Positions 8,977 to 16,150 of a stretch of DNA of 64,000 nt are shown here, piece by piece. Below the pieces are notes generated by a model. The model was not told where the DNA came from. It was given only the letters and a program-made list of their open reading frames with translations, and ran no database searches. Position 1 is the first letter of the stretch. Each line of letters starts with the position of its first letter. Where the stretch lies: assembly GCA_001604585.1 (NCBI GenBank), contig LVBW01000008.1, forward strand, positions 1 to 64,000, read 5' to 3'. Origin of the DNA: Puniceicoccales bacterium Verruco_02 (lineage in GTDB: Bacteria > Verrucomicrobiota > Verrucomicrobiia > Opitutales > Oceanipulchritudinaceae). Both the position numbers and the translations under genes were made by a program.

Positions 8977-9357
8977 TTACAGAGACGAAAGCAGCTCCTT
9001 GTGATAGCGGTTGGCGCTTTCGATGAAGTCCACTATGGCGTCCACAAAGAGCGCCCAGTTGGCGTCAGAGGGCACCAGTCCCTCTATGCAGCTATGGCGC
9101 AGAGCCAGGGCCATTTTCTCCAGCCTTACCGCTCCCACCAGCCTTGCCACGCCTGCGAACAGAAACAGAGTCGATGCCGCCGCATCATGCTCACCGGAGG
9201 AAACCTCCGAACCGACTCTGGAAAGAAGGCTCAGGCTGCTCTCGCGGAACTGCTTGATAAGTTCCGGAAAAAGCCACTCGCCGTTCTCATCCGTGGAACC
9301 CAGATATATTGAAAGTATCGAAAGATCCACCACCGGGCTGTTAATCATCTTGTCCAT
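8977..9357 (-). CDS. HPt-like protein lacking the phosphorylatable histidine
   Basis: A 126-residue all-helical protein that I align with HPt domains. In the canonical pattern AHxLKGSAxxLGA (as in the neighbour at 7424) this protein has TLFLFAGVARLVGA, so Phe65 takes the position of the phosphorylated His while the small residues packing the bundle (Gly69, Ala71, Gly75, Ala76) are kept. The assignment rests on this alignment and on context and is weaker than for the other cluster members. If right, it would be a decoy or allosteric partner comparable in concept to His-less HPt-fold proteins known from other phosphorelays. The start ATG 9357 has an excellent Shine-Dalgarno (AGGAGGGG). It heads the unit containing the degenerate kinase. 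Confidence 0.65.
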   Translation of the reverse strand: MDKMINSPVVDLSILSIYLGSTDENGEWLFPELIKQFRESSLSLLSRVGSEVSSGEHDAAASTLFLFAGVARLVGAVRLEKMALALRHSCIEGLVPSDANWALFVDAIVDFIESANRYHKELLSSL

Positions 9358-9582
9358 TTTCCCCTCCTGTCGTTTTACCTCAGACTATCTGTTGCCTATC
9401 CCCGTAGTTAAAAACTTGAGCCGACACCGCCCGCCTCTGGAACGGAAGAGCAACTCTCCCGCTGCTTCCTGCCCTCCCTTCTGTCCCATCCGGGGGCGGC
9501 GCCTGCTTGCCAATTACTTAAGCCAGTTCCGTGCCAATCTAATTACACCACGACTTCATGCTGATGTACAACGATTTACATA

Positions 9583-9596
9583 ATTGCGTTCGCAAT
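9583..9596. promoter_or_regulatory. Perfect palindrome ATTGCG-TT-CGCAAT
   Basis: Six-base arms pair exactly around TT. The dyad ends on the first T of the adjacent CRP-type palindrome. It could be an operator half of a composite site. No binding protein can be named. Confidence 0.4.
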
Positions 9597-9611
9597 GTGA
9601 CCATTGTCACA
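9596..9611. promoter_or_regulatory. Perfect CRP/FNR-family-type site TGTGACCATTGTCACA
   Basis: The sequence matches the symmetric CRP consensus TGTGA-N6-TCACA exactly, centred about 81 bases upstream of the start codon of the sigma-54 activator gene. CRP-family regulators occur in many phyla, but none is encoded in the window, so the binding protein is inferred. Confidence 0.55.
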
Positions 9612-9620
9612 CGATCTTAA

Positions 9621-9659
9621 CTGAGCTTTGAAAGCTCAGTTCGAGCTTTCAAAGCTCAG
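9621..9659. repeat. 17-bp perfect inverted repeat upstream of the sigma-54 activator
   Basis: CTGAGCTTTGAAAGCTC (9621-9637) is exactly complementary to 9643-9659 around a 5-base loop AGTTC. Each arm is itself nearly palindromic. No T-run follows, and it lies 25 bases before the start codon, so an operator or a leader hairpin controlling translation is more likely than a terminator. Confidence 0.7.
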
Positions 9660-9684
9660 CGAATTGCCGATAGGATAGCTGACA

Positions 9685-11094
9685 ATGCCAGCAAGAGTGA
9701 TGTTGATTGAAGACCAGCGGAGCACCTCTATGCTATATCAGGAGGTGCTCGAAGATGCTGGCTTCGAGGTGGACTGTTTCGACGACGGCAGCGTGGCGCT
9801 GAACGCCCTGTTTGCGGGCAAACCACGCTACCAACTCATCGTGACCGACTACCATGTGCCGGGCCTGGACGGCCTTGCCCTGCTCAAACAGCTCAAGCGC
9901 CGCTTTGCCTACCTGCCCGTGCTCTTTGTGACTGCGCACGGATCGGTGGAGACGGCCATCGAGGCGATGAAGAACGGGGCTTTCGACTATCAGGAAAAGC
10001 CCATTGACTTGGACCACCTCGTGGAGCTTGCCAAGGAGGCCTGCGCAAGGGCCAATTCCGCCCCTCCCATTGTGGCCAGCGGAGCGGACCTGCCATACCT
10101 TGTCGGCCGCAGCCCGAAGATGATGGATGTGTACAAGCAAATCGGCCGCCTTGCAGCCCTGCCCGCCACTGTCCTCATACGCGGCGAGACTGGCACGGGC
10201 AAGGAACTGGTGGCCAATGCCATACACCAGTTCAGCCCCAGGTCGGACAAGCCCCTGATCGCCGTCAACTGCGCGGCCATACCGGAGGGCCTTCTCGAAA
10301 GCGAACTCTTCGGCTACGAAAAGGGGGCCTTCACCGGGGCGCAAAAGGCCCGCGCGGGACACTTTGAACGGGCAAACGGCGGCACGCTCTTCCTCGACGA
10401 GATAGGCGACATTCCCTGGAACACACAGGTGCGCCTCTTGCGCGTAATTCAGGAAAAGGCCGTTCAGAGGCTGGGCGCGGACGGCGTCTTGAAGGTGGAT
10501 GTGCGCATCGTGGCCGCCACACACCGTAACCTTGAAGAGATGGTGGCGAGCAACCAGTTCCGCGAAGACCTGTACCACCGCCTCTCGGTCATGGAGATCC
10601 GAATGCCGCCCCTGCGCGAGAGGCTGGACGACATACCTGCCCTAGCAGAGTATTTTATCGGGCGCTTCTGCAACGAGTATGGATGCGCCCCGTCCGGCAT
10701 AGAGCCGGAGGCCCTTGCCCTTTTGAAAACTCAGGACTGGCCGGGCAATATCCGCCAGTTGCAGAACGTATTGCGCAAGGCCCTGCTAAGCGCGAACAAC
10801 CTTACAATTTCCACCGCGGACCTACGCGAGTCACTGGTCCAGACGGCGGCAAAGACGCCAGCCGGACAGCTGCCGGGCGATGGCTTCGACATGGGCGCCT
10901 GGGTACGCGTCATGGTGGAAAAGGCACTGTCCGAAGGGGTCGAAAACTTGCGCGAACAACTCGTAGAGCAATTGGACGCCACCCTTGCCAAAGAGGCCCT
11001 GCAAGCCTGCGATGGTAACCGCTCAAAGGCGGCAAAGCTCCTTGGAGTCACCCGGCGCACCGTCCGCCAGAAGGCTGGCGGCACGCCGGGTTGA
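9685..11094 (+). CDS. Sigma-54-dependent response regulator (NtrC family)
   Basis: A 469-residue activator with the standard three domains. The receiver (1-120) has the phosphoacceptor Asp55 in LIVTDYHVPGLDG and the Lys in EKP. The AAA+ domain (about 145-380) contains Walker A GETGTGKE, the sigma-54-contacting loop GAFTGA, Walker B GGTLFLDEIGD and an arginine-finger region (REDLYHRLSV). A C-terminal Fis-type helix-turn-helix reads GNRSKAAKLLGVTRRTVRQK. Between them is an unusually long linker (about 395-440). It should use ATP to open sigma-54 promoters when phosphorylated. The genomic neighbours are a hybrid kinase and an HPt protein, its likely phosphorelay. A candidate sigma-54 promoter lies before the pilin genes at 38356-38372. 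Its own upstream region has a CRP-type palindrome and a long inverted repeat. Confidence 0.95.
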   Translation: MPARVMLIEDQRSTSMLYQEVLEDAGFEVDCFDDGSVALNALFAGKPRYQLIVTDYHVPGLDGLALLKQLKRRFAYLPVLFVTAHGSVETAIEAMKNGAFDYQEKPIDLDHLVELAKEACARANSAPPIVASGADLPYLVGRSPKMMDVYKQIGRLAALPATVLIRGETGTGKELVANAIHQFSPRSDKPLIAVNCAAIPEGLLESELFGYEKGAFTGAQKARAGHFERANGGTLFLDEIGDIPWNTQVRLLRVIQEKAVQRLGADGVLKVDVRIVAATHRNLEEMVASNQFREDLYHRLSVMEIRMPPLRERLDDIPALAEYFIGRFCNEYGCAPSGIEPEALALLKTQDWPGNIRQLQNVLRKALLSANNLTISTADLRESLVQTAAKTPAGQLPGDGFDMGAWVRVMVEKALSEGVENLREQLVEQLDATLAKEALQACDGNRSKAAKLLGVTRRTVRQKAGGTPG

Positions 11095-11120
11095 ACCAAT
11101 ACAGACCAACAATTGTGTCA

Positions 11121-12599
11121 CTACACAGTGCCGCGGCGCTCTTCCAGTTCCTGACGGATTTCGAGCACCTTGGCCTTGCTCAGGGGGAAAGTGAGCGCAA
11201 AGCCGATGGCCGCAATTAGGCCCACGACGGGGATTGCCGCCAGCATGAAGCGGATGCCGAATATCGTCTCCGCACTCTGTGCCGTCTTCGCTGCGTCGAA
11301 GCCTACATAGGCCAGAATAAAGCCCGTGGCACCCTGCCCCAGCGCATTGCCGAACTTCAGAATCCAAGAGCCGAAGGAGGCGAAACCGCCCTCGCGCCTC
11401 TGTCCGGTGTGCAGTTCGTCGTAGTCCACGATGTCGGCACCTATCGCGCTATGGAGCATCCAGATTGCCGAGCAGGAGAAGGCAATCATGCCCGAAGCCA
11501 GCACCTGAAGATATGGGGCGGCGGGATTGTAGAGAACCCATGTGCCCGCAAAGGAGGCTATGCCCACGCAACAGGCGGTGATAATGGCGGTCTTTTTGCC
11601 ATACCTTTTCGATACAAGGCTGAGCACCTGCGGCCCGAGAAAGCCCAGCGCCATGTAGCCAAGGCCCATGTAGAAATTCCAGTTGTCGCCCTTGACCGAA
11701 TCTCCACCGCAAACGTAGTAAACCGTGCAGTAATAACCAAGGCCGCCCACCATGCTGTTGGCGATCGAAAAGGCCAGCCCGAACCAGAGCATTATGCGGT
11801 AAGGCTTGCAGCCCAAAGTGCCCCGGAATGAATCCCAGAAAGTGATCTTCTTCTGCCGCTCCTCGACCACATGGTAGTAACGCTCCTTGAGTGTCGTGAA
11901 CATGTAAATTGCAAAGACTACCATTATGGCACCCAGAATCAGCGTATAGACCTGAATGCCCAAGAGAGTATCCTTCTGCTGAATGGTCTCGCCGTTCTCG
12001 GTAACGATTGCCGGGAGCATGAACCAGGATAGGTTCGTGAAGCGAAGAGCGTAAAAATTGCCCACTTCAAACAGCTTCTGCATCGCGCTGCGGTATGTCA
12101 TCACCGAGGTGCGCTCGTTGTAGTCGGGCGACATTTCCGCACCCAAACTGTTGAAGGGCATACTGAAGGCGCTGATAATGGGTATGTACACAAGGTTCGT
12201 CAGCAGCATCCAGAGAAAGAGAACCGGAAGGCCCATGAACTGGCTCCCCCCCCAGTCCGGCGACACGGCAAAGAGGACCGGCAGCATGACGCCGCTTGCT
12301 ATGCCCGCGCCAAGAATGTAGGGACGGCGGCGGCCAAAGCGCGAGCGGGTATTGTCCGAGAGCCAGCCGCAGATGGGGTCCGAAAAGGCGTCGAAGATGC
12401 GGATAAGCATCAGGGCAAGACCCACGTAGCGGGGGTCCACCTTCAAAAAGATGTTGAACACCCCGTACGCTACGCCGGGATAGAGCCAGAAGCCCCACAT
12501 CTCAAGGGCCGTGCCCATGCCATAGGCGGATTTTGCACGGAAACTGAGGCGTTGCTTGAGGCTGAGTGGCGAGGGTGTGGAATCTGGCAGTGGGGGCAT
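11121..12599 (-). CDS. Glycoside-pentoside-hexuronide (GPH) family sugar:cation symporter
   Basis: A 492-residue inner-membrane transporter of the major facilitator superfamily with about 12 hydrophobic segments. The GPH signature is clear: DAFSDPICGWLSDNTRSRFG followed by RRRPYILGAG after the second helix. These carriers import oligosaccharides or glycosides with Na+ or H+. The start is placed at ATG 12599 (MPPLPDSTPSPLSLKQ). The frame stays open to 12692, but those codons run into a terminator hairpin (12671-12706) of the preceding gene, so they are unlikely to be translated. No good Shine-Dalgarno is seen. It follows the GH130 gene on the same strand, which suggests uptake of manno-oligosaccharides or related beta-linked sugars; that substrate is inferred from context only. 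It converges with the sigma-54 activator gene. Confidence 0.9.
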   Translation of the reverse strand: MPPLPDSTPSPLSLKQRLSFRAKSAYGMGTALEMWGFWLYPGVAYGVFNIFLKVDPRYVGLALMLIRIFDAFSDPICGWLSDNTRSRFGRRRPYILGAGIASGVMLPVLFAVSPDWGGSQFMGLPVLFLWMLLTNLVYIPIISAFSMPFNSLGAEMSPDYNERTSVMTYRSAMQKLFEVGNFYALRFTNLSWFMLPAIVTENGETIQQKDTLLGIQVYTLILGAIMVVFAIYMFTTLKERYYHVVEERQKKITFWDSFRGTLGCKPYRIMLWFGLAFSIANSMVGGLGYYCTVYYVCGGDSVKGDNWNFYMGLGYMALGFLGPQVLSLVSKRYGKKTAIITACCVGIASFAGTWVLYNPAAPYLQVLASGMIAFSCSAIWMLHSAIGADIVDYDELHTGQRREGGFASFGSWILKFGNALGQGATGFILAYVGFDAAKTAQSAETIFGIRFMLAAIPVVGLIAAIGFALTFPLSKAKVLEIRQELEERRGTV

Positions 12600-12670
12600 T
12601 GCAAGTGCGTAGTGTGAGGGTAATGGGGGAGCCTGTGGGGAGCAGACAGAGCGAGCCAACACAAGAAGGA

Positions 12671-12706
12671 ACAGGCCGCGCAACCTCATCAAGTTGCGCG
12701 GCCTGT
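12671..12706 (-). terminator. Hairpin terminator between the GH130 and transporter genes
   Basis: ACAGGCCGCGCAAC (12671-12684) pairs perfectly with 12693-12706 around an 8-base loop. It lies 7 bases past the GH130 stop codon. The following minus-strand tract is only moderately T-rich (TCCTTCTTGT), so read-through into the transporter gene may occur. Confidence 0.7.
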
Positions 12707-12713
12707 GAAAACC

Positions 12714-13694
12714 CTATACAGCGCCGGTCTTCTTGAGCCAGTCAACGACCTCGTTGACGTTGCAGAAGGCCATAGCGGTGTAAGTGTCGGCAGCGCCATA
12801 GTAAATTGCCGTACGGCCGCTTGGTGCGTCGCAGAGCGTGGCGCAGGGGAAGCACACGTTCGGGACAAAGCCCGTGGTCTCGTAGGGCTTCTCTGGCGTA
12901 ATAAGGTAGTCCTTGCCGCGGGCGATGACCTTCCAAGGCTCGTCAAGGTCGAGCAGCACAGCGCCGTAGCTGTAAACGAAGCCGTTGCAGGTACCCGACA
13001 CGCCGTGATAGAAGAGCAGCCAGCCTTCGCTAGTCTCGATCGGGATAGGACCGGCGCCGATTTTGACCCCTTCCCACCAGCCCTGCCCGCCGGCGCGCAT
13101 CACCATGCGGTGGCAGCCCCAGTGAATCATGTCCGGACTCTGCGAAAGCACGATGTCGCCAAAGGGCGTGTGCGCACTGTCGGAGGGGCGGGAAAGGAGC
13201 ACATACTTGCCGTTTATCTTGCGGGGGAAGAGTACGCCATTGCGGTTGAAGGGCATACAGGGGTTCTCCATGACATGGAAAGCCTTAAAATCCTTCGTCC
13301 AACCCATGCCAATGGAAGCTCCCGGAAAGTCGTCGCACCAAGTTACGTAATAAGTGCCGTCGATGAGAACCACGCGCGGGTCGTAGGCATAGCTACGGGG
13401 CTTGGCGATGCCGTCCTTGCCTATCCACTCGATTATGCCATCATCTATGTCCAGATGGATGCCGTCGCTACTGCGGCCTGCGTGCAGGTTGGCGCGGCCG
13501 TTCTTGCCGTCGGCGCGGAACACGCCCGCAAAGGCGCCCTCGAAGGGCACAACGGCGCTGTTGTAAATGCGCGAGGTGCTGGGCGTGGGGTTCCAGTCGA
13601 TGAGGGGGTTGGCGCTGAAGCGCCACACCAGTGAATCGCAGCCCGCGGGACGTTCTTCCCAGGGCATGTTCGGGATTGCTTGACCGATGATCAT
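12714..13694 (-). CDS. GH130-family glycoside phosphorylase
   Basis: A 326-residue cytoplasmic five-bladed beta-propeller enzyme of glycoside hydrolase family 130, which phosphorolyses beta-mannosides (and some other beta-linked disaccharides) to mannose-1-phosphate plus a shorter sugar. Family landmarks include PNMPWEERPAG at the N-terminus, FSANPLIDW, YNSAVVPFEGAFAGVFR, the segment YDPRVVLIDGTYYVTWCDD with the catalytic-acid region, MPFNRNGVLFPRKINGKYVL, and KIGAGPIPIETSEGWLLFYH. The subfamily and exact substrate are not certain. Start: ATG 13694 (MIIGQAIPNM); the frame is open 85 codons further up, but that part has no family similarity. The gene pairs with the GPH transporter downstream, the common arrangement for oligosaccharide uptake and phosphorolysis. 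No signal peptide is present. Confidence 0.92.
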   Translation of the reverse strand: MIIGQAIPNMPWEERPAGCDSLVWRFSANPLIDWNPTPSTSRIYNSAVVPFEGAFAGVFRADGKNGRANLHAGRSSDGIHLDIDDGIIEWIGKDGIAKPRSYAYDPRVVLIDGTYYVTWCDDFPGASIGMGWTKDFKAFHVMENPCMPFNRNGVLFPRKINGKYVLLSRPSDSAHTPFGDIVLSQSPDMIHWGCHRMVMRAGGQGWWEGVKIGAGPIPIETSEGWLLFYHGVSGTCNGFVYSYGAVLLDLDEPWKVIARGKDYLITPEKPYETTGFVPNVCFPCATLCDAPSGRTAIYYGAADTYTAMAFCNVNEVVDWLKKTGAV

Positions 13695-14007
13695 TGTTCT
13701 TTGCGTAAGTTGTCCTGCCAGTCCGATTCCTTGCAACCTGTGCCGCGCATAAAATCGCTCGGAGAAAACACTACCTCTCCATTGGTCAGCCGCCAGGTGG
13801 CGTGAATGGACTATCCAAGAGAGCATATAGCCGAAAGACACAGCTTGGCGATAGCGTACAGGGGAGCAAACAGCTCGAAAGCGGACAAAAATGCATGAAA
13901 AACATGCGCATTGGCAGAGTATGCGAAATGCAGCACTGGATAAACGCAAAGACTCTCAGGCAACTTTAGGAAGACTCACTCTTGCGCAAAGAAGCACAGC
14001 AGCCCCT
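13695..14007. other. Intergenic region upstream of the GH130 gene
   Basis: A 313-base gap between the purF stop codon and the GH130 start. I see no gene, no strong hairpin after purF and no convincing promoter. A short imperfect dyad GCATG-AAAAA-CATGC (13893-13907) is too weak to call an operator. Confidence 0.6.
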
Positions 14008-15939
14008 TTACGCGGACACGCCTCGGTCATAACTGCGCCCGTTGCGCATTTCGTAATAGTTCACAAAGGCCGAATTGGCCACCGCGTTGCCTCCAGGGGT
14101 GGGATAATCGCCTGTGAAATACCAGTCGCCATTGTGATGAGGCAGGCAGCGATGCAGGGCCTCGATAGTCTGGAAGACGATCTTCAGCTCGCCCTTCCAA
14201 GGGATGTCCGTCGGGCGCAGAAGGACGGAGATGCGGTCGGCTATCTCCTCGTCGCTGAAAGACTCGTAAATAGCCTTAACGCAGTTGACCTGTTCACTGA
14301 CCGGTTTGGCCAGCTCGGCTTTGCAGCGGCCGAAAGTATCGCAGATAACCTGTGCCATGCCGCGCTCGCGGAGCAGATCAACGGCGGCCTGAAAGGCTAC
14401 GAACTTGCCAAGCTCGCTCATGTCTATGCCGTAACAGTCCGGGTAACGAATCTGCGGCGCAGTGCTGGCCACCACGATGCGCTTTGCCCTTGTGCGGGAG
14501 AGAATCTTGATGATGGAATCGCGCAGAGTGGTGCCGCGCACTATGGAATCGTCCAGCACGACGAGGCTGTCCTCCTCGTCAACCACTCCGTAGCTAATAT
14601 CGTACACGTGGCTAACGAGCTTGCTGCGGCCTTTTTCCTGACTGATGAAGGTGCGCAGCTTGATGTCCTTGTGGGCGATTTTCTCGCTCTGGGGCCAGTT
14701 CTTGAGGATTAGATCATCGACGAGCGCCTCTGTAAGCGTTCCGTTGCGCAGAGCCGCCAAAATGGCCTCCTTGACCTCGTAGCGGCGGTTCAGGCGCAGG
14801 GCGTCGAGCATGCCATAGAACGCGGTCTCGGCCGTGTTGGGGATAAAGCCGAATACTGCGTGGTCCAAATCGTGCTCAATGGCCTCGATAAGCTGCGCAG
14901 CCAGAGCACCGCCCAGAGCCTTGCGTTCCTTGTAAATGTCCGGGTCGTTGCCTCGGGAAAAGTATATGCGCTCAAAAGAACAGGGACTAGGCGCCTGTTC
15001 CGGCGCGAAGCGGTTGATGGACAATTCTCCGCTGCTGCGGATGGACACCACGCAGCCGGGGGTAAGCTCGCTTATGTCCGAAGCCTCTTTCTCGAACACC
15101 GTCATCAGGGGCACTCTCTCTGAGGCAAAGGCGATAACCTCCTCGTCCTCGAACCAGAAACAGGGGCGGATGCCCTTGGGGTCTCGCATCACAAAGCCGT
15201 CGCCGTTACCCACCATGCCCGCTATGACATAACCGCCGTCCCATACCTGCGAGGCCCTGCGCAGGACTTCCACCATGTCCAGCTCCTTGCCGATTACCTC
15301 CGGTATCTGCTCTCCGGGCAGGCCCAGGTCGCGATGCTTGCGGTAAAGGGCCTGATGCTGCTCATCCAGGTGAAAGCCCACCTCCTCAAGCACGGTCTGG
15401 GTGTCAGTGTCGAAGATGGGATGCTGGCCGCGGCTTATGAGGATGTCGTTCAGCTCCCCGGTGTTGGTCATATTGAAGTTGCCAAGCACCATGAGGTTGC
15501 GCGTAGGCCAATTGCTGCGGCGAAAATACGGATGACAGGAGCTTTCGTTGTATTTGCCACTGGTGCCGTAGCGCAGGTGCCCCATGAGTAGCTCGCCTCC
15601 GAAGGGGAAATTCTCCTTCACACTCTGGGCAAACTCCGGGATGATGTCCCCGCTTCGCACCAACTTGTCGAACTGCTTGAGCTGCTTCTTGAAAAGCGTG
15701 GACAGGGAGTTGTCCTCCAGCGCCCTCTCGCGAAACATGTAGGCCTGCCCCTTGGGCATGTCCAGCTTCACACAGCCTATTCCCGCACCGTCCTGCCCAC
15801 GGTTGTGCTGCTTCTCCATGAGAAGGAACAGCTTGTTGAACCCGTAGAGGGCCGAGCCATACTTCATCTGATAGTATTGCAGGGGCTTTTTAAGGCGTAT
15901 CAACGCAATGCCGCACTCGTGCTGGATAAGGTCGCTCAT
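14008..15939 (-). CDS. purF: Amidophosphoribosyltransferase
   Basis: First enzyme of de novo purine synthesis: it transfers the amide nitrogen of glutamine to PRPP, giving phosphoribosylamine. The 643-residue protein has a class II glutamine amidotransferase domain followed by a phosphoribosyltransferase domain. The N-terminus MSDLIQHECGIA places the nucleophile at Cys9 behind a short propeptide. NRGQDGAG, MGHLRYGTSG and the amidotransferase core follow. The PRPP loop is LVVLDDSIVRGTT, and SRGNDPDIYKERK resembles the long PurF variant found in Bacteroidota and some PVC genomes (E. coli PurF is about 505 residues). The start at ATG 15939 is well supported by GAGGAG eight bases upstream; the open frame beyond it is not coding. 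A 14-base element shared with the transketolase promoter region lies at 15990-16003. Confidence 0.93.
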   Translation of the reverse strand: MSDLIQHECGIALIRLKKPLQYYQMKYGSALYGFNKLFLLMEKQHNRGQDGAGIGCVKLDMPKGQAYMFRERALEDNSLSTLFKKQLKQFDKLVRSGDIIPEFAQSVKENFPFGGELLMGHLRYGTSGKYNESSCHPYFRRSNWPTRNLMVLGNFNMTNTGELNDILISRGQHPIFDTDTQTVLEEVGFHLDEQHQALYRKHRDLGLPGEQIPEVIGKELDMVEVLRRASQVWDGGYVIAGMVGNGDGFVMRDPKGIRPCFWFEDEEVIAFASERVPLMTVFEKEASDISELTPGCVVSIRSSGELSINRFAPEQAPSPCSFERIYFSRGNDPDIYKERKALGGALAAQLIEAIEHDLDHAVFGFIPNTAETAFYGMLDALRLNRRYEVKEAILAALRNGTLTEALVDDLILKNWPQSEKIAHKDIKLRTFISQEKGRSKLVSHVYDISYGVVDEEDSLVVLDDSIVRGTTLRDSIIKILSRTRAKRIVVASTAPQIRYPDCYGIDMSELGKFVAFQAAVDLLRERGMAQVICDTFGRCKAELAKPVSEQVNCVKAIYESFSDEEIADRISVLLRPTDIPWKGELKIVFQTIEALHRCLPHHNGDWYFTGDYPTPGGNAVANSAFVNYYEMRNGRSYDRGVSA

Positions 15940-15989
15940 TATGTTACTCCTCGCGTGGCAAAGGTGCAACATGGAGCCAGCACGCGCCA

Positions 15990-16003
15990 CTTTCAACGTT
16001 TTT
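15990..16003 (-). promoter_or_regulatory. Element shared with the tkt upstream region (copy 1)
   Basis: CTTTCAACGTTTTT occurs here, 51 bases upstream of the purF start, and again at 63251-63264 upstream of tkt, in the same orientation relative to the minus-strand gene. A GCGCC block precedes both copies. On the minus strand it reads AAAAACGTTGAAAG, which contains a -35-like TTGAAA; the -10 candidate 17 bases on (CATGTT) is poor. It may be a promoter or regulator site. Confidence 0.35.
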
Positions 16004-16150
16004 GAAGGGAATGCCATCAGTTGTGCGACCATGCCGTCACACATATCATCCTGATTGATATTCCAGTAAGTCCTGTCAGAATGAAGACCAACGGCAATAC
16101 GCCCCCGTCTTTCAATGACGCTGCGCCCTACCGTTCTCCACTATAGCTAT

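Larger units (their letters stand above)
9358..9684. other. Divergent regulatory region between the HPt-like gene and the sigma-54 activator
   Basis: A 327-base gap with no gene. The half nearest the plus-strand activator carries three adjacent dyads within 80 bases (9583-9596, 9596-9611, 9621-9659). I see no convincing -35/-10 pair or sigma-54 -24/-12 pair. Confidence 0.7.
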
